Source of the DNA: Aurantiochytrium sp. KH105
Lineage: Eukaryota > Sar > Bigyra > Thraustochytrida > Thraustochytriidae
Length of the DNA: 64,000 bases
NCBI GenBank assembly: GCA_003116975.1
Contig: BGKB01000160.1
Coordinates: forward strand, 94,511 to 158,510
Reading direction: 5' to 3'
Shown here: piece after piece, positions 1-9,744 of the stretch
How the letters are laid out: each line of letters begins with the position of its first letter
How positions within the stretch are numbered: position 1 is the first letter of the stretch
Made by a program: the position numbers and the translations under genes
Notes under the pieces: generated by a model
Told to the model about the DNA's origin: nothing
Seen by the model: the letters and a program-made list of their open reading frames with translations, nothing else
The model's database searches: none

Positions 1-1595
1 ACCATCATCGACGCTCTCATCGACACGGCGACAAAAAGTCGCACAAGTCTTCGGACGACTCGTCATCCAAGAAGAAAAAGAAGAAGAAGAAGAAGGACAA
101 GGAAAAGGAAAAGGAGAAGAAGGACGGCTCCTCAAAACACTCGAGCAAGAAGCACCGATCGAGTAGCCATTTGGACAATCAAGAGGTTGCCGGCGCTGAC
201 AACGGCACGCACGACGCAATCGAAGACAATGAAACTGACAGTGCGAGAGACGAAGGTTTCGGAGTGCGCGGTCGAGACGATGGCTTTGCCGCGCTCGAGA
301 GCGCAATGTCTGGCCTGCAAATCGAGTCAAAAGGAGCGGAGGACGCCAGCGACGAGGCCGAAGGCAATCGAGTCTTCCTTGAAGACGACCTTGAAGAACA
401 TGAACTTGATGCGCACGACGCTGATCGTACCGACGATGACGAGGACGATGTAAGCAGATATGAAGATGATGAGGAAGAAGAAGAAGAAGAAGAGAATGAG
501 GATGATGATGAGGACGACGAAAACGAGGCCAAGTCTGGAGGCCACAAGATGGATGAAGAGAATGAGCACTCGGCGTGGAACCAGTCGCTGCCTTCAGAAA
601 TACGTGATGATCTCTACGTCGACGAGTTCTCCGATGTGCAAGATGCCTCGCAGGAAATGTCGCACCGTATTCGCAAGCTGCGAAAGCTCTTGTATGGCCC
701 AGTCCCGGAGGGCGTCACGCTCAAAGCCCAAATCGATCGCCACTATGATCATTCGGGTAGCGTGTACTACTCTTTCATCCTTCCCGTCGAGCGCGGCGAT
801 GGCATGCGCGACAAGCGCATGACACTGATGATTGCCAAGTGCAGGACCGGCGTGACGCTCAAGCCAACATACGTGATCTCGCTCGAGCCAATCGACTTCA
901 AGAAACGCTGCGCGCAGCGATCGGAGCGCTACTTTGGCAAAGTACAGCTCATCAAAGGCTCTGACGCCCTCGGTCTCTCTGGACCGATGCAATACGTCGT
1001 CTATGATGATGGGTACAACCCCAGTCGTGTTGGCGGCTCCCGCGGCGAGCCTCCTGTCGGGTTCTCGCGCAAGCTGCTGGCATCTGTCATCTACGAGGAT
1101 ACCAAGGGCATCCCCGAGGACCTCAAAATGACAGTGGCGCTTCCAAAGATGTCCCACGTCCCAGAAAACGAGGTGGACCCCTCCATGGATCCTCTGAAGA
1201 CGCAATTCAAGAGTTTGAGCAAATGTCACAACTTTTCCATTCAGGAGCGAATCATGGAAGACGAGGAAGATCTCGAACATCATCCGTTCTTGCAAGCAGC
1301 CGAGAAGACCATGTTGGCAACGCACAGTATTCCCATGGGAAACAAAAAGAGACTCGCTATCTCGAGCGAGTCGAGATTCCCTGTTGCTCCAAGTATCAAG
1401 AACTTTGAGGTTTGTCGCGCTCCAACAAATGCATCTTCGGCCCCGGAGCTCGGACTGGCAAGGATTGGCAAAGAGCGCTTCTTTGCGCTTGTGCGCTACC
1501 CCTTTTCGCCATTCGAGGCCTTCGGTGTGTGCATTTCCAAGTTTGACGCAACGAGCTCGTATCGCTCAAAATTAGGCCGCCGCATGTCATTGTGA
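1..1595 (+). CDS. Tubby-like (TULP) protein, 5' end outside the window
   Basis: The frame is already open at the left edge (first full codon at base 3), so the N-terminus is missing. About 530 residues are visible. The first ~55 are Lys/Ser/His-rich with a long lysine run, followed by a strongly acidic stretch (Glu/Asp runs near bases 430-530). From about base 695 to the stop, the protein matches the C-terminal tubby domain in order: PEGVTLKAQI, a YVISLEPIDF strand (family: YLISVDPTDL), FGKVQ, VVYDDGYNP, KMTVALPKM, then SIKNFEV and the closing FEAFGVCISKFDA (family: LQAFAIALSSFDS). Known tubby domains bind phosphoinositides at membranes, often in ciliary or G-protein-coupled contexts. That role is inferred here. 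The domain is complete at its C-terminus. The gene converges on the next gene. No intron is evident in the visible part. Confidence 0.85.
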   Translation, partial: HHRRSHRHGDKKSHKSSDDSSSKKKKKKKKKDKEKEKEKKDGSSKHSSKKHRSSSHLDNQEVAGADNGTHDAIEDNETDSARDEGFGVRGRDDGFAALESAMSGLQIESKGAEDASDEAEGNRVFLEDDLEEHELDAHDADRTDDDEDDVSRYEDDEEEEEEEENEDDDEDDENEAKSGGHKMDEENEHSAWNQSLPSEIRDDLYVDEFSDVQDASQEMSHRIRKLRKLLYGPVPEGVTLKAQIDRHYDHSGSVYYSFILPVERGDGMRDKRMTLMIAKCRTGVTLKPTYVISLEPIDFKKRCAQRSERYFGKVQLIKGSDALGLSGPMQYVVYDDGYNPSRVGGSRGEPPVGFSRKLLASVIYEDTKGIPEDLKMTVALPKMSHVPENEVDPSMDPLKTQFKSLSKCHNFSIQERIMEDEEDLEHHPFLQAAEKTMLATHSIPMGNKKRLAISSESRFPVAPSIKNFEVCRAPTNASSAPELGLARIGKERFFALVRYPFSPFEAFGVCISKFDATSSYRSKLGRRMSL

Positions 1596-1740
1596 AGTGC
1601 AAGCCGTCAGGTTCTAAAGTAGTAAGCATCTTATTCCTTCTACCTTGGCTATTCGTTTCAAGGATGCAGACATGGGATCAGAATGCGCCTTTTCATACTT
1701 GGTGGTGCCTGCCAATTTTCAAAGGTACAGAAATGGACAC

Positions 1741-1759
1741 AAGCAAGCAAGCAAGCAAG
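1741..1759 (+). repeat. (AAGC)n microsatellite
   Basis: Almost five copies of AAGC lie between two convergent gene ends. The same tetranucleotide, or its complement GCTT, recurs at several other intergenic places in this window. Confidence 0.85.
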
Positions 1760-1885
1760 TTTATTTGACTCAACTTGATCCTAATATTCGAGAACGGCTC
1801 TGGGATGCATTGGAGAATCCTCTTGCTTTTTGTGTTCTCCGCATTCCGTATTCTGAGATTTGTTGTTGGCATCATTGCGGTTCAT

Positions 1886-2866
1886 TCATTTCCATCGACC
1901 AATTGGAGTCGTGAAATATCGCTCGTCAATGTCGCCGTGGCCCGTATGGGTTTTGATCCGGAGAAGAAACTTGGAGGGGAGATACTCCAGCATGAGGCCT
2001 CCCTCCGTTGTGTCGATTACAAGCCAGCTACCGCCAGCCGAGCGACGAACATCATTGCCTGAGCATCCCAGAACCGTTTCGCACGTCGCCTCAAGAGAAA
2101 TGGTTTGACCAATTTGCGAAAAGGTGCGGAGGGTTGGGTCCTCGGGACGCCCAAGGAGGGACGCAAAGACCTCTGGAAGCACACAAGTCGCCTCGACGAG
2201 AATTGCTTGTGGAATTGACGAGGGGGAGAGCGACAGCCCGTTGCGAATCATACGACGGAGTTGACTGCGAAGCGCCTTGACAAGGTCTGCGCGCAGCTTT
2301 GGCTTGAGTTCATAACCTGCAGCTTCTTGCTGCGCTGCCAACTTGGCAGCCGCCAGCGAAGCTGAACTTGACGAGGAAGAACTAGAGGAGAGAGGGTGGG
2401 CCGCAGACGATGACGACGAAGATGTCATCGTGTTTGCGCTCGAAACGTTGGCACTTGCGCTAGCTCCGAGAGCTGTGCGGGCAGTTTCGCCTTCATGAAC
2501 GCGGCGGGCCTTGGAAAGCTCATTCTCTTTTTCACGAATAGCGAGCTTGCGCTTCGCGAGGAGCTCCTCGCGAGCCTTTTCTGCCGCACGGTCGACGGCC
2601 TCCTTCATTTCCTTCGCTCGCTCCTTTCTACGCTGGCGCTTCTGAACCTTGGCCTCAAAGTTCTCCTTGCCATGCACAGATATGGCGAGGCGCTCGAGAT
2701 CTGACACCTTGTAGTAGGTCGTGCCGCGTCCGACGCCAAATACACTTTGGCCTTGCACTTCTGGTGTAAGGCGGCGCAAATGGTTGCTGTCAAGCCAGAA
2801 CATCTTGCGTGCGTCGACCGTCGACACTACGTAGACATTTGCGAGTTCAGGAATTCGGCTGCTCAT
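1886..2866 (-). CDS. XPA C-terminal-like domain protein with coiled coil (hypothetical)
   Basis: This is a 326-residue protein. I start it at the ATG at 2864-2866 (MSSRIPELANV) because the frame extends upstream only to a GTG. Residues ~10-75 contain ARKMFWLDSNHLRRL, a short Gly-rich turn, then TYYKVSDLERLAISVHG and a basic helix. This pattern resembles the compact winged domain at the C-terminus of the nucleotide-excision-repair protein XPA and of related small eukaryotic proteins. Residues ~75-130 are a Lys/Glu/Arg-rich coiled coil, followed by a Ser-rich linker. The final ~150 residues are globular and not recognised. No XPA zinc finger is visible, so this is not a complete XPA. DNA binding is only a guess. 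It converges with the tubby-like gene 290 bp away and is divergent from the exportin gene. Confidence 0.6.
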   Translation of the reverse strand: MSSRIPELANVYVVSTVDARKMFWLDSNHLRRLTPEVQGQSVFGVGRGTTYYKVSDLERLAISVHGKENFEAKVQKRQRRKERAKEMKEAVDRAAEKAREELLAKRKLAIREKENELSKARRVHEGETARTALGASASANVSSANTMTSSSSSSAAHPLSSSSSSSSSASLAAAKLAAQQEAAGYELKPKLRADLVKALRSQLRRMIRNGLSLSPSSIPQAILVEATCVLPEVFASLLGRPEDPTLRTFSQIGQTISLEATCETVLGCSGNDVRRSAGGSWLVIDTTEGGLMLEYLPSKFLLRIKTHTGHGDIDERYFTTPIGRWK

Positions 2867-3977
2867 CCTGTCGTGCTTTCGGGCGGTCGACTCCACGAGG
2901 CGTCCTCGTTACGACCTCTTGTGCTGTTGAAGACCTTCCTACGCAAGCTCGCGCGCGCAGCTGATGCTCGATGCTCGATGCCTTGGCCCTCGTTCGCCGT
3001 TGTACGACGCAGGGTCAGTCGGTCAGTCGGCCAGCTGCGGACGTTATACGTTGATGCGCGTCTGTGCAGACGCACGCTTCCGTCGCCCTCGGCGCTACGA
3101 GCGTCTCGCCCCCGACGCGCGCGGCTCCCGAGTCTCGAGTTTCCTGCTCGTCGCGTGATCTATCAATGCCTGCGCGCGGCCTCGAGCTCGCAACCATCCC
3201 GGCGCAAACTAGACGCAAAGTAGGTAGGCCCAGAGGGGGGAGGGAAAAAAACATCGCCCCTTACATTACTATGGGCATTCCTCGCCACTTTCAGACCATT
3301 CTGGGGGGTACCTTGCATTCGATAGCATCCTTCGCGGCACCTGTCCTCCATATTACCCTGACAAAAAACGGGACAGATGCCTCATGTACTATCCAAAGGG
3401 TCTTCATAACCCCCCAAACGGTGTCTCAAAAGTCGCTCCGCGGGTGGCTTTGGGGGTCCCCGGGGCCCTAGATATTGGGACGCGCAAGCGATCGAGCGTC
3501 GAGCAGCAGAGCGCAACGGGAGGTCGCGGCGCGGCGCGAGGGCGGACGCGCGCGCGAGGTCGCGGTCGAGCGGGAGGGCGGGAGGGCCGAGCGCGCGCCC
3601 CCGGCCGCAGACGCGCCGCTGCGCAGGAGCACCTGCGGTGGACCGCAGCGCCTTCCTTGCAGCTCGCGCGGGAGATCGGCGGCTCGCCTTGGGCCGGGCT
3701 GGGCAGGGCTGCGCTAGGCGCGAGCGGCGGCGGCGAAGACGACGACGACGACGACGACGACGACTGCTGCTGCTGCGGCGGCGGCGGGTGGGAAAGAAGG
3801 CGGTCTCAAGGTCTGCTGCCAGGCTGACGCGTTAGCCACGATAGCGGCAGCAACGCAGACAAGAACCATTCATTGAACAAGCACCGATCACTGGAAAACG
3901 TTGGCTACGTGTCGTCTTCTGTGGCGATACATTCGCAAGGACGTGGTGACCGGCTGCCGACGAGGCAGAGAGAAACC
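2867..3977. other. Divergent intergenic region, XPA-like gene / exportin-5
   Basis: This 1.1-kb stretch lies between two divergently transcribed starts and should hold both promoters. The middle (about 3240-3470) is less GC-rich and has no convincing frame. About 3738-3790 is a run of GAC, then TGC, then GGC triplets. I see no supported gene or clear TATA box. Confidence 0.5.
3738..3789 (+). repeat. Mixed trinucleotide tract GAC/TGC/GGC
   Basis: Consecutive GAC repeats pass into TGC and then GGC repeats in the presumed 5' region of the exportin-5 gene. This is a simple-sequence tract. Confidence 0.7.
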
Positions 3978-6900
3978 ATGCAAGGAGATCCCAGTGTGCT
4001 TGTGCAGGCTTTGCAAACAGTCTATGATAAAGCCACGCAGACAGCTGCGAGGCAGCAAGCCCAGGCTGTCCTGGATCAGTTCGCAGATCGACCACGCGCA
4101 GCGTTGGAGGGGCTGATGCTCTACGCAATGGCTACACGCGAACGGCAGCCCGACAGCGTGCGACTGTTTGCTCTCAATGCAAGTTTGCGATCAATTTGTG
4201 GACACTGGACGGCGCTGGGCCAGCAAGATCGTGAGCAAGTTAAGGAGGCCGCGCTCGAGATCCTTTGGGAGGGTCTGCAGGACCAAGAGGCGAGATTCAT
4301 TAAAGCCAAAGTGTCATCCATTCTGGTGGAGCTCGCGAAGCGATCGTGGCCGCAGGAATGGACCAATTTTTTAAGTGTTCTTGAGAATGCAGCCGCCAAG
4401 AGCATCGGGCGTGCCGAGCTTGTTCTTCGTACATTGCGAGACCTGACGGAAGACTGCACAAATTCAGACTTTAACTCTTCTCTGTCTCCGGGTCGTAGGT
4501 CGGACATTATGCAAGGATTGCGTGCTGCGCTTGATGAGTTGCTTCAGCTCGTTTTCAGACTTCTCGAGAGCGCTCATGCTGGAGCGCGCGAGGCCGCTTC
4601 CCAAGGCGGAGGCACGGCTCTCGAGGAGAATTTGGCGCTCGCGACGGCAACGCTCGGTGCGCTGCAGCTATTAGCGGACCTTGCGCCCGTCCAGTCACTT
4701 ATGAATCACAATTTGGTGAGCGCGGTAAGCGCCTTTGCTCATCCTATTGCTGGAATCCCAGCTTCAGACAGCGCTCGCGGTGTGCAAAAGGCCGCGTGGC
4801 AATGCGTCGCGGCGCTTGCGGAAAAATCGACCTCTGACCGCAACACGACGGTAGACATGCTGGGCTACGCATGTTCGGTGGCCAACGTGCTCCAGGGTTC
4901 GTTCCAGCTCGTACCTCTGCGCGGGACTGTTCAATCTCAGCGCGACTGCGCAGCCTTGGATGCTGTGTGGCCGCTCTTTGCTCTTGCCAATGACGATAGC
5001 ACTGGCGATGCGGAAACGACTCTCTTGGAGAATGAAGATGTGCACTTTTTGCAAGCTCGCGCAGTGACCCAAATCACCTCGCAGTACTTTGCGCAGCTGC
5101 TCACGGAGGCGGATGCAAATCGTGCCAATGACGGGCCTCGCGCCCGCGAGGCGCTAGAGTCAGTTATGCGCATGCTGCTTCAAATGCTCTGCCAACCTGG
5201 CGTGCGCGTACGCGCAGCGTGCGTCAATGGCATGCTGGCGGCGGTCCGGGCATGGAGCGCACATGTGGCGTCATTTTCTTCGGATAATTCCACGCAGGAA
5301 CTTGCGCCATGCTCGACAGGTAGAGAGGGTTGTGCGCTCCTCGAGTCCTACCTGATGCTTTTATGGCGATGCCTTGCAGATCATGTGATTGCCCTTGGCG
5401 CCCCAGACTCACCTGCGTCGTCATTGTGGCCGGCAGCTGCCTTTGCGCTCGAGTCTTTTGATGATCACGAGGATTTCATGAGCGCCTTGGATGGCATGCG
5501 CACCCAGACCTTGCTTGTGATGCAATCACTTACCAAGCTCTGTCCAGAGCAAGCGTTACAATTCTGGCGACTACGTGTGAGCTTGGCATGCGCGCCACCT
5601 TCCTCGCCACCTGATACAGCGGCGCTGGGTGCCGGCGTTCGGGCTCTGCAGGTTCAACTCGATGATGCAACCTTTTTCGCTGGGTCCAACGGAACCTCTG
5701 CGGAACAGCCAGAGCTGGAAAGCCCTCGTCAGGCCTACGTGACATCGACGCTGGTCTGGCTGGTGGACGGCATTTTGCGCGATGTCCCGAAAAAGATTTT
5801 TGAGCAGTTTGGCCATCTCAACCAGCTGGGAGGGCAGGCAAGCGCAACGCGTGCAGGCCAGGGTGCTGTCGAGCTTCGTCTCGGGCTTGAAACAGTGTTG
5901 GGTTTTAGCGAGCGAGCCGTGGGCGACGCACTAGGCGTCCTGCACGTGCTCTCGCGTTTAAGCAAATGCTACGCAGCTGTCCCAGACGGACCGTCGCTTT
6001 TCTTGTTTCCTGTGCTGAACAAGATGTTTTCGTGTGCCACTTTTCACAAGGCAACGGAGCAGGGGAATGAGCCCTACTCGGTGGAAACTTTGAGTATTCG
6101 CCGACGTGCTGGAAGCGCTCTACTCGAGATTTGCACGCAGCTCTCAGAGGGCGGGGCGTCTTCTCCCGAGATTCGCGCTCATATGGCGACCTTGCTGCCC
6201 AAGTTTTGTGAGAATGTGCTACAGGTTCTGAACGAGAGCGGGACGCGCATTGAGAACCAGGAGAAAATCGTTTTGCACGAGGTCCTAGTCGTGGTGAGCA
6301 ACACGCTTCCGAGCGGCGAGGAGCAAGATCGGTTTGTCGGCGAACTCGTGGCGCAGCCCCTGCGTGTGTGGACATCGCCGGAAGTGACGCAAATGGCCTC
6401 TTCCCCCGAGCGACTGGCGGCGGCGTTGCGGCAGTGCGGAACCGGGGACGATCTGGTGCAGGAAAGTCGACGTGCGCTTGCGTTAATGCTGGCCATGGCA
6501 CGTCGCTCAAAGGGACGAAGCGACCACGTGCGCCCCTTTGCTCGTTATTGGCGCGATGTGCTTCCCAACATGTTCACGATGCTGCGGTCCCTGCACGGCC
6601 TTTCGCGCGAGCGTGAAAAGTACCAGGATGTACTCTACGTGCATCCTGACGAAATGCGCGTCCTCATGGGCAAGTTCGGAGGCACGAATTGCTCGTGGCC
6701 TGATAGCGCAAACAATCTGCACACACTTCACGCCATGAGCCAACTACGCGAGGTCTTGTACTCGGGGCTCGGGCGAGCGGCGAAGTACCGTAATGTTGGC
6801 GTCTTCGCGCTGCCGCAGGCTTCGGAGCTGCTCAGCGAGGCAATGCTATCCAACTTGGAAGTGCTCGAGAATCGTGCTGTCTACCGACTCATTCAAGGGC

Positions 6901-8042
6901 TCGTCGTCCCTTGCATTATGCACTGTCCAGATGAGTACGTCGATGGCTTTCTATTGCCGGTCGTGCAGCGCTTCGTAAGCCATCTGTTCATGCGCTTGGA
7001 CCGTTCGTGGCCTCTCTTACAGGGCGAGCAGCCCCGTGTCGCGGTTGATCCACATTGGCACGCCACGCTGGATGTGACGATTGACTTTGCAACGGACGCG
7101 CCCGACGCGCCAGCCACATCGCAGACGGCGTGTTCTTCGCGAACGTGTGGGACTTGCCCTCGGTGCCAACAGTCGGACATTCTGCGGGACGCGACGATTC
7201 GCGCGCTCTCGACAGGCCTTGTGGACGTCCTCTCTCCGCTTTTGAAAACAATCGGAAAAACTTCGACAGATGATCCCCGCAAGGTGCGCGCGTCGCCATT
7301 GGCGAACAGACTGCTTGACCGCGACGAGGTTGCGGCGCCTGTTCTATTGTCTCTGGCAGGGTGTTTGGGCAGTACCCACGCCGTTTGCTGTTCGCGCGCA
7401 GCCAATTTGCTTCGCCAGATTTTCTTTGCGTGCCTGTCTCCACGAGCGCGGCTGCACAAGTTTATTGCGAATGAACTCTTTTGCGCATGCTTTGGAGCTC
7501 TTTTTCGTCCGCGCACGACGCACGTTGAGTCCGCGGCCCAAGTTATCTTGCAGGTGCTCACCAACGCCTGGGTCCTCGCGGGGGCACCAAATGGAGTAAT
7601 GCCTGATGAGTTTTCCAAGACGATCTTTGACTACAGTCGCGCGACCCTGCAGGACGTGCACCAGCATTTGCTGGACGGCGTTCCAGGTATGGACCATGAC
7701 ACGATTCGCAAGGCCGAGGAGGCTATTGCAGCACCGTCGACGGACAAAGCTCGTCGTCAGCGATGCAAGGACTTTGTGTGGAAGTGCATCTTTGAAGTTC
7801 AGCCTGAATCAATGCGGCCGCATCCGACACAGAACCCTTTCAACAGCAAGGCTCGCGGGGGCGAAATTGAGATTCAGAACCTTGGGGACGCGTCTGACGG
7901 GGTCGATGCTGCAAAAAGCGCGCGGAAGAAGCACGAACAGCATGCTTTTTTCGATCGCGCTTCACAATGGGTGAACGCAGCCGATGCGAGTGATCTCGGC
8001 GTGCAGTCGCTCTTTTCGTCTTCGTCGTCGTTTTCGTCTTGA
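3978..8042 (+). CDS. XPO5: Exportin-5 / HASTY-type nuclear export receptor
   Basis: This is a 1354-residue all-helical HEAT-repeat protein. The ATG at 3978 (MQGDPSVLVQALQ) is preferred because the open frame upstream starts only at a TTG. Residues ~50-150 match the importin-beta/exportin N-terminal region: a conserved helix ending in KAKVSSILVELAKRSWPQEW corresponds to the 'K...E.I.REWPQ.W' signature of exportins. A further exportin-5-like stretch, ESFDDHEDFMSAL, is near residue 490. Exportin-5 carries double-stranded RNAs such as pre-miRNA, and some tRNAs, from the nucleus with Ran-GTP. That role is from the family. It is longer than the usual ~1200 residues. An unusual Cys cluster (C-x4-C-x2-C-x2-C) is encoded near 7129-7171. 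The C-terminus ends in a serine run. No introns are apparent. Confidence 0.85.
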   Translation: MQGDPSVLVQALQTVYDKATQTAARQQAQAVLDQFADRPRAALEGLMLYAMATRERQPDSVRLFALNASLRSICGHWTALGQQDREQVKEAALEILWEGLQDQEARFIKAKVSSILVELAKRSWPQEWTNFLSVLENAAAKSIGRAELVLRTLRDLTEDCTNSDFNSSLSPGRRSDIMQGLRAALDELLQLVFRLLESAHAGAREAASQGGGTALEENLALATATLGALQLLADLAPVQSLMNHNLVSAVSAFAHPIAGIPASDSARGVQKAAWQCVAALAEKSTSDRNTTVDMLGYACSVANVLQGSFQLVPLRGTVQSQRDCAALDAVWPLFALANDDSTGDAETTLLENEDVHFLQARAVTQITSQYFAQLLTEADANRANDGPRAREALESVMRMLLQMLCQPGVRVRAACVNGMLAAVRAWSAHVASFSSDNSTQELAPCSTGREGCALLESYLMLLWRCLADHVIALGAPDSPASSLWPAAAFALESFDDHEDFMSALDGMRTQTLLVMQSLTKLCPEQALQFWRLRVSLACAPPSSPPDTAALGAGVRALQVQLDDATFFAGSNGTSAEQPELESPRQAYVTSTLVWLVDGILRDVPKKIFEQFGHLNQLGGQASATRAGQGAVELRLGLETVLGFSERAVGDALGVLHVLSRLSKCYAAVPDGPSLFLFPVLNKMFSCATFHKATEQGNEPYSVETLSIRRRAGSALLEICTQLSEGGASSPEIRAHMATLLPKFCENVLQVLNESGTRIENQEKIVLHEVLVVVSNTLPSGEEQDRFVGELVAQPLRVWTSPEVTQMASSPERLAAALRQCGTGDDLVQESRRALALMLAMARRSKGRSDHVRPFARYWRDVLPNMFTMLRSLHGLSREREKYQDVLYVHPDEMRVLMGKFGGTNCSWPDSANNLHTLHAMSQLREVLYSGLGRAAKYRNVGVFALPQASELLSEAMLSNLEVLENRAVYRLIQGLVVPCIMHCPDEYVDGFLLPVVQRFVSHLFMRLDRSWPLLQGEQPRVAVDPHWHATLDVTIDFATDAPDAPATSQTACSSRTCGTCPRCQQSDILRDATIRALSTGLVDVLSPLLKTIGKTSTDDPRKVRASPLANRLLDRDEVAAPVLLSLAGCLGSTHAVCCSRAANLLRQIFFACLSPRARLHKFIANELFCACFGALFRPRTTHVESAAQVILQVLTNAWVLAGAPNGVMPDEFSKTIFDYSRATLQDVHQHLLDGVPGMDHDTIRKAEEAIAAPSTDKARRQRCKDFVWKCIFEVQPESMRPHPTQNPFNSKARGGEIEIQNLGDASDGVDAAKSARKKHEQHAFFDRASQWVNAADASDLGVQSLFSSSSSFSS

Positions 8043-8661
8043 GCACTCGTGAGATGTTTAAAGTTTATAAAATTTCCCCAAAGGAAAAGAAATTCGTATT
8101 GTATCTCTGGCTAGCCACGAATTTTCCGGAAATTTTGTTCGCGCAATCGGGCCAAGCTCCGTCCAGATTATGCTGATTGAAACTTCAAATCAGTCCAGGG
8201 CAAAAAATCACTCGTCATTTTCGAAGTTCGAGACTCTCAGAAGCATTTCCGGTCAAACGTTGAGAGGTGAAAGAATTTGGCGGTGCCTCCAATTAAAAAG
8301 TAATGGTCATTTGTCCTGGTCAAGTTTGCAGATCAAACGCAAAAGTTCTGCCTGGGGAAGTATCTTGCAGGCCCGCAGCAAGAGGCGGAGGCATGCCAGA
8401 AATAATTTGGCCTGATCCGTAGTAAATTTGTTATTGCATCGAATGGTTGATTGGAAATTTCGAGTGACCTTTTTTTGCCCAAGCCTGTCGCAACTTTGGC
8501 GAAAATAAGTCCCCAGAAAATTCGGGCAACTCCCTCACCCGAAATCTAGCTGGGCGTTGATCAAAAGTTTGCGGCAATCTTTTTGCTATCTCAAGCGGTC
8601 TATCGACCCGTTGACTGGCGAAAGTAAAACTCTTCGACTATTTCGCATGACATGGTGACTT
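8043..8661. other. Convergent 3' intergenic region
   Basis: This AT-richer stretch between the stops of the exportin-5 and G-alpha genes presumably holds two 3' untranslated regions. I see no gene, RNA or repeat here. Confidence 0.5.
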
Positions 8662-9744
8662 TTACTTTTTAAAAAGAAGGTTTCTTTGTAGAATGAGTTG
8701 GCCCACGGCTCGGAAAATATTGTCAACCTGTTTGGTGTGCACAGCAGAGGCGACCTGCACCAAGACAAACCTGGTGTCCTTACACTCTGCCAGAAATCTC
8801 GTACGGAACCAGTCAATGGCATTTGAGAGAAATCTTTGTGCTTTTTCGGGGTCGTTCTGGTACCCATTACATTTGGGTGCATCAGGAAAAAGACCAGAGA
8901 CGTTGAGCGGAATATGTCGCGAGAGAAGCTTGTCCCTGAGCACATCTGCCTTATTGAAGAGAATGAGAATGCTAGATTTGGACGACCATTGGGCATTGGC
9001 GATCTCATTGAGAAGCTCCAAGGACTCTTGCAGACGATTTTTGGTCTGATCTTCAGCGAGTACTTGGTCATATTCGGAAATGCTGACCACGAAAATTATA
9101 AAATCGACTCCCTCAAAGCATGGAGCCCACTTGCGACGTTCGCCACGCAAGCCGCCGACATCAATGAGACGAACTTTCATTCCCCATTCATTTCGCAAAA
9201 ACTCTTCCTCTTCTATGCCGATTGTATGCGCGCGGCAGTGAAGGAGATCTTCTTGAGAAGGGGTCCAGTCCGGGCCGCCCCATGCCGGATATGCGCGTAG
9301 CTTTTCAGCAAGTTGGTCCCAATCGTCCTGAAGTTGGAAGTTGCTGCGCTGGTCCCAGATCGCGCGAAAGTTTTCGTCGTCCCAGAGCGTGATGATAGCA
9401 TGAGCAAGGTCTTCGGAAAGGTCGTTCGTGGCTTCGGCGTTGAGTACAAGATCAGCAGCGCTTTGTGCTTGCGGATCGGTAAGAGTTTGGTCGAACATGT
9501 CTGCAGCGTCGAGTATTGTCTTGGCACCTACGATCACATTTGCAATGAGAACGGATCGCATGCGGGTCGCAAGCTCTTGTGGGCAGCCATCGCCCATAAC
9601 GATGCGCGCTTGATTGAAGAGGGTGGTCTTGCCGGACTCGCTGGTGCCAAGCAAGAGGATTTTGATCTTCTTCATCTCGTCTTGTCGGTCTTGCTGAAGA
9701 GCGAGACTCACTCGCCCGGGTTTCTTCGAGCAACAATTGCCCAT
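8662..9744 (-). CDS. Divergent G-protein alpha subunit with Gln-to-Leu in switch II
   Basis: This is a 360-residue heterotrimeric G-alpha. It starts at a clear ATG with MGNCCS, a myristoylation glycine plus adjacent cysteines suited to palmitoylation. The P-loop is GTSESGKTT (residues 33-41; usual GAGESGKST). The helical domain is of normal length. Switch I keeps Arg171 and the Mg-binding Thr174 (RAHTIG). Switch II reads DVGGLRGERRKW, so position 199 is Leu where nearly all G-alphas have the catalytic Gln. The codon is TTG (plus-strand CAA at 9148-9150). The G4 motif is NKAD (264-267). G5 is altered to ASAV instead of TCAT. The C-terminus is short and basic (FKK), with no pertussis-toxin cysteine. 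In animal G-alphas the same Gln-to-Leu change blocks GTP hydrolysis, so slow hydrolysis is inferred. It is the most divergent of three neighbouring paralogues. Confidence 0.95.
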   Translation of the reverse strand: MGNCCSKKPGRVSLALQQDRQDEMKKIKILLLGTSESGKTTLFNQARIVMGDGCPQELATRMRSVLIANVIVGAKTILDAADMFDQTLTDPQAQSAADLVLNAEATNDLSEDLAHAIITLWDDENFRAIWDQRSNFQLQDDWDQLAEKLRAYPAWGGPDWTPSQEDLLHCRAHTIGIEEEEFLRNEWGMKVRLIDVGGLRGERRKWAPCFEGVDFIIFVVSISEYDQVLAEDQTKNRLQESLELLNEIANAQWSSKSSILILFNKADVLRDKLLSRHIPLNVSGLFPDAPKCNGYQNDPEKAQRFLSNAIDWFRTRFLAECKDTRFVLVQVASAVHTKQVDNIFRAVGQLILQRNLLFKK

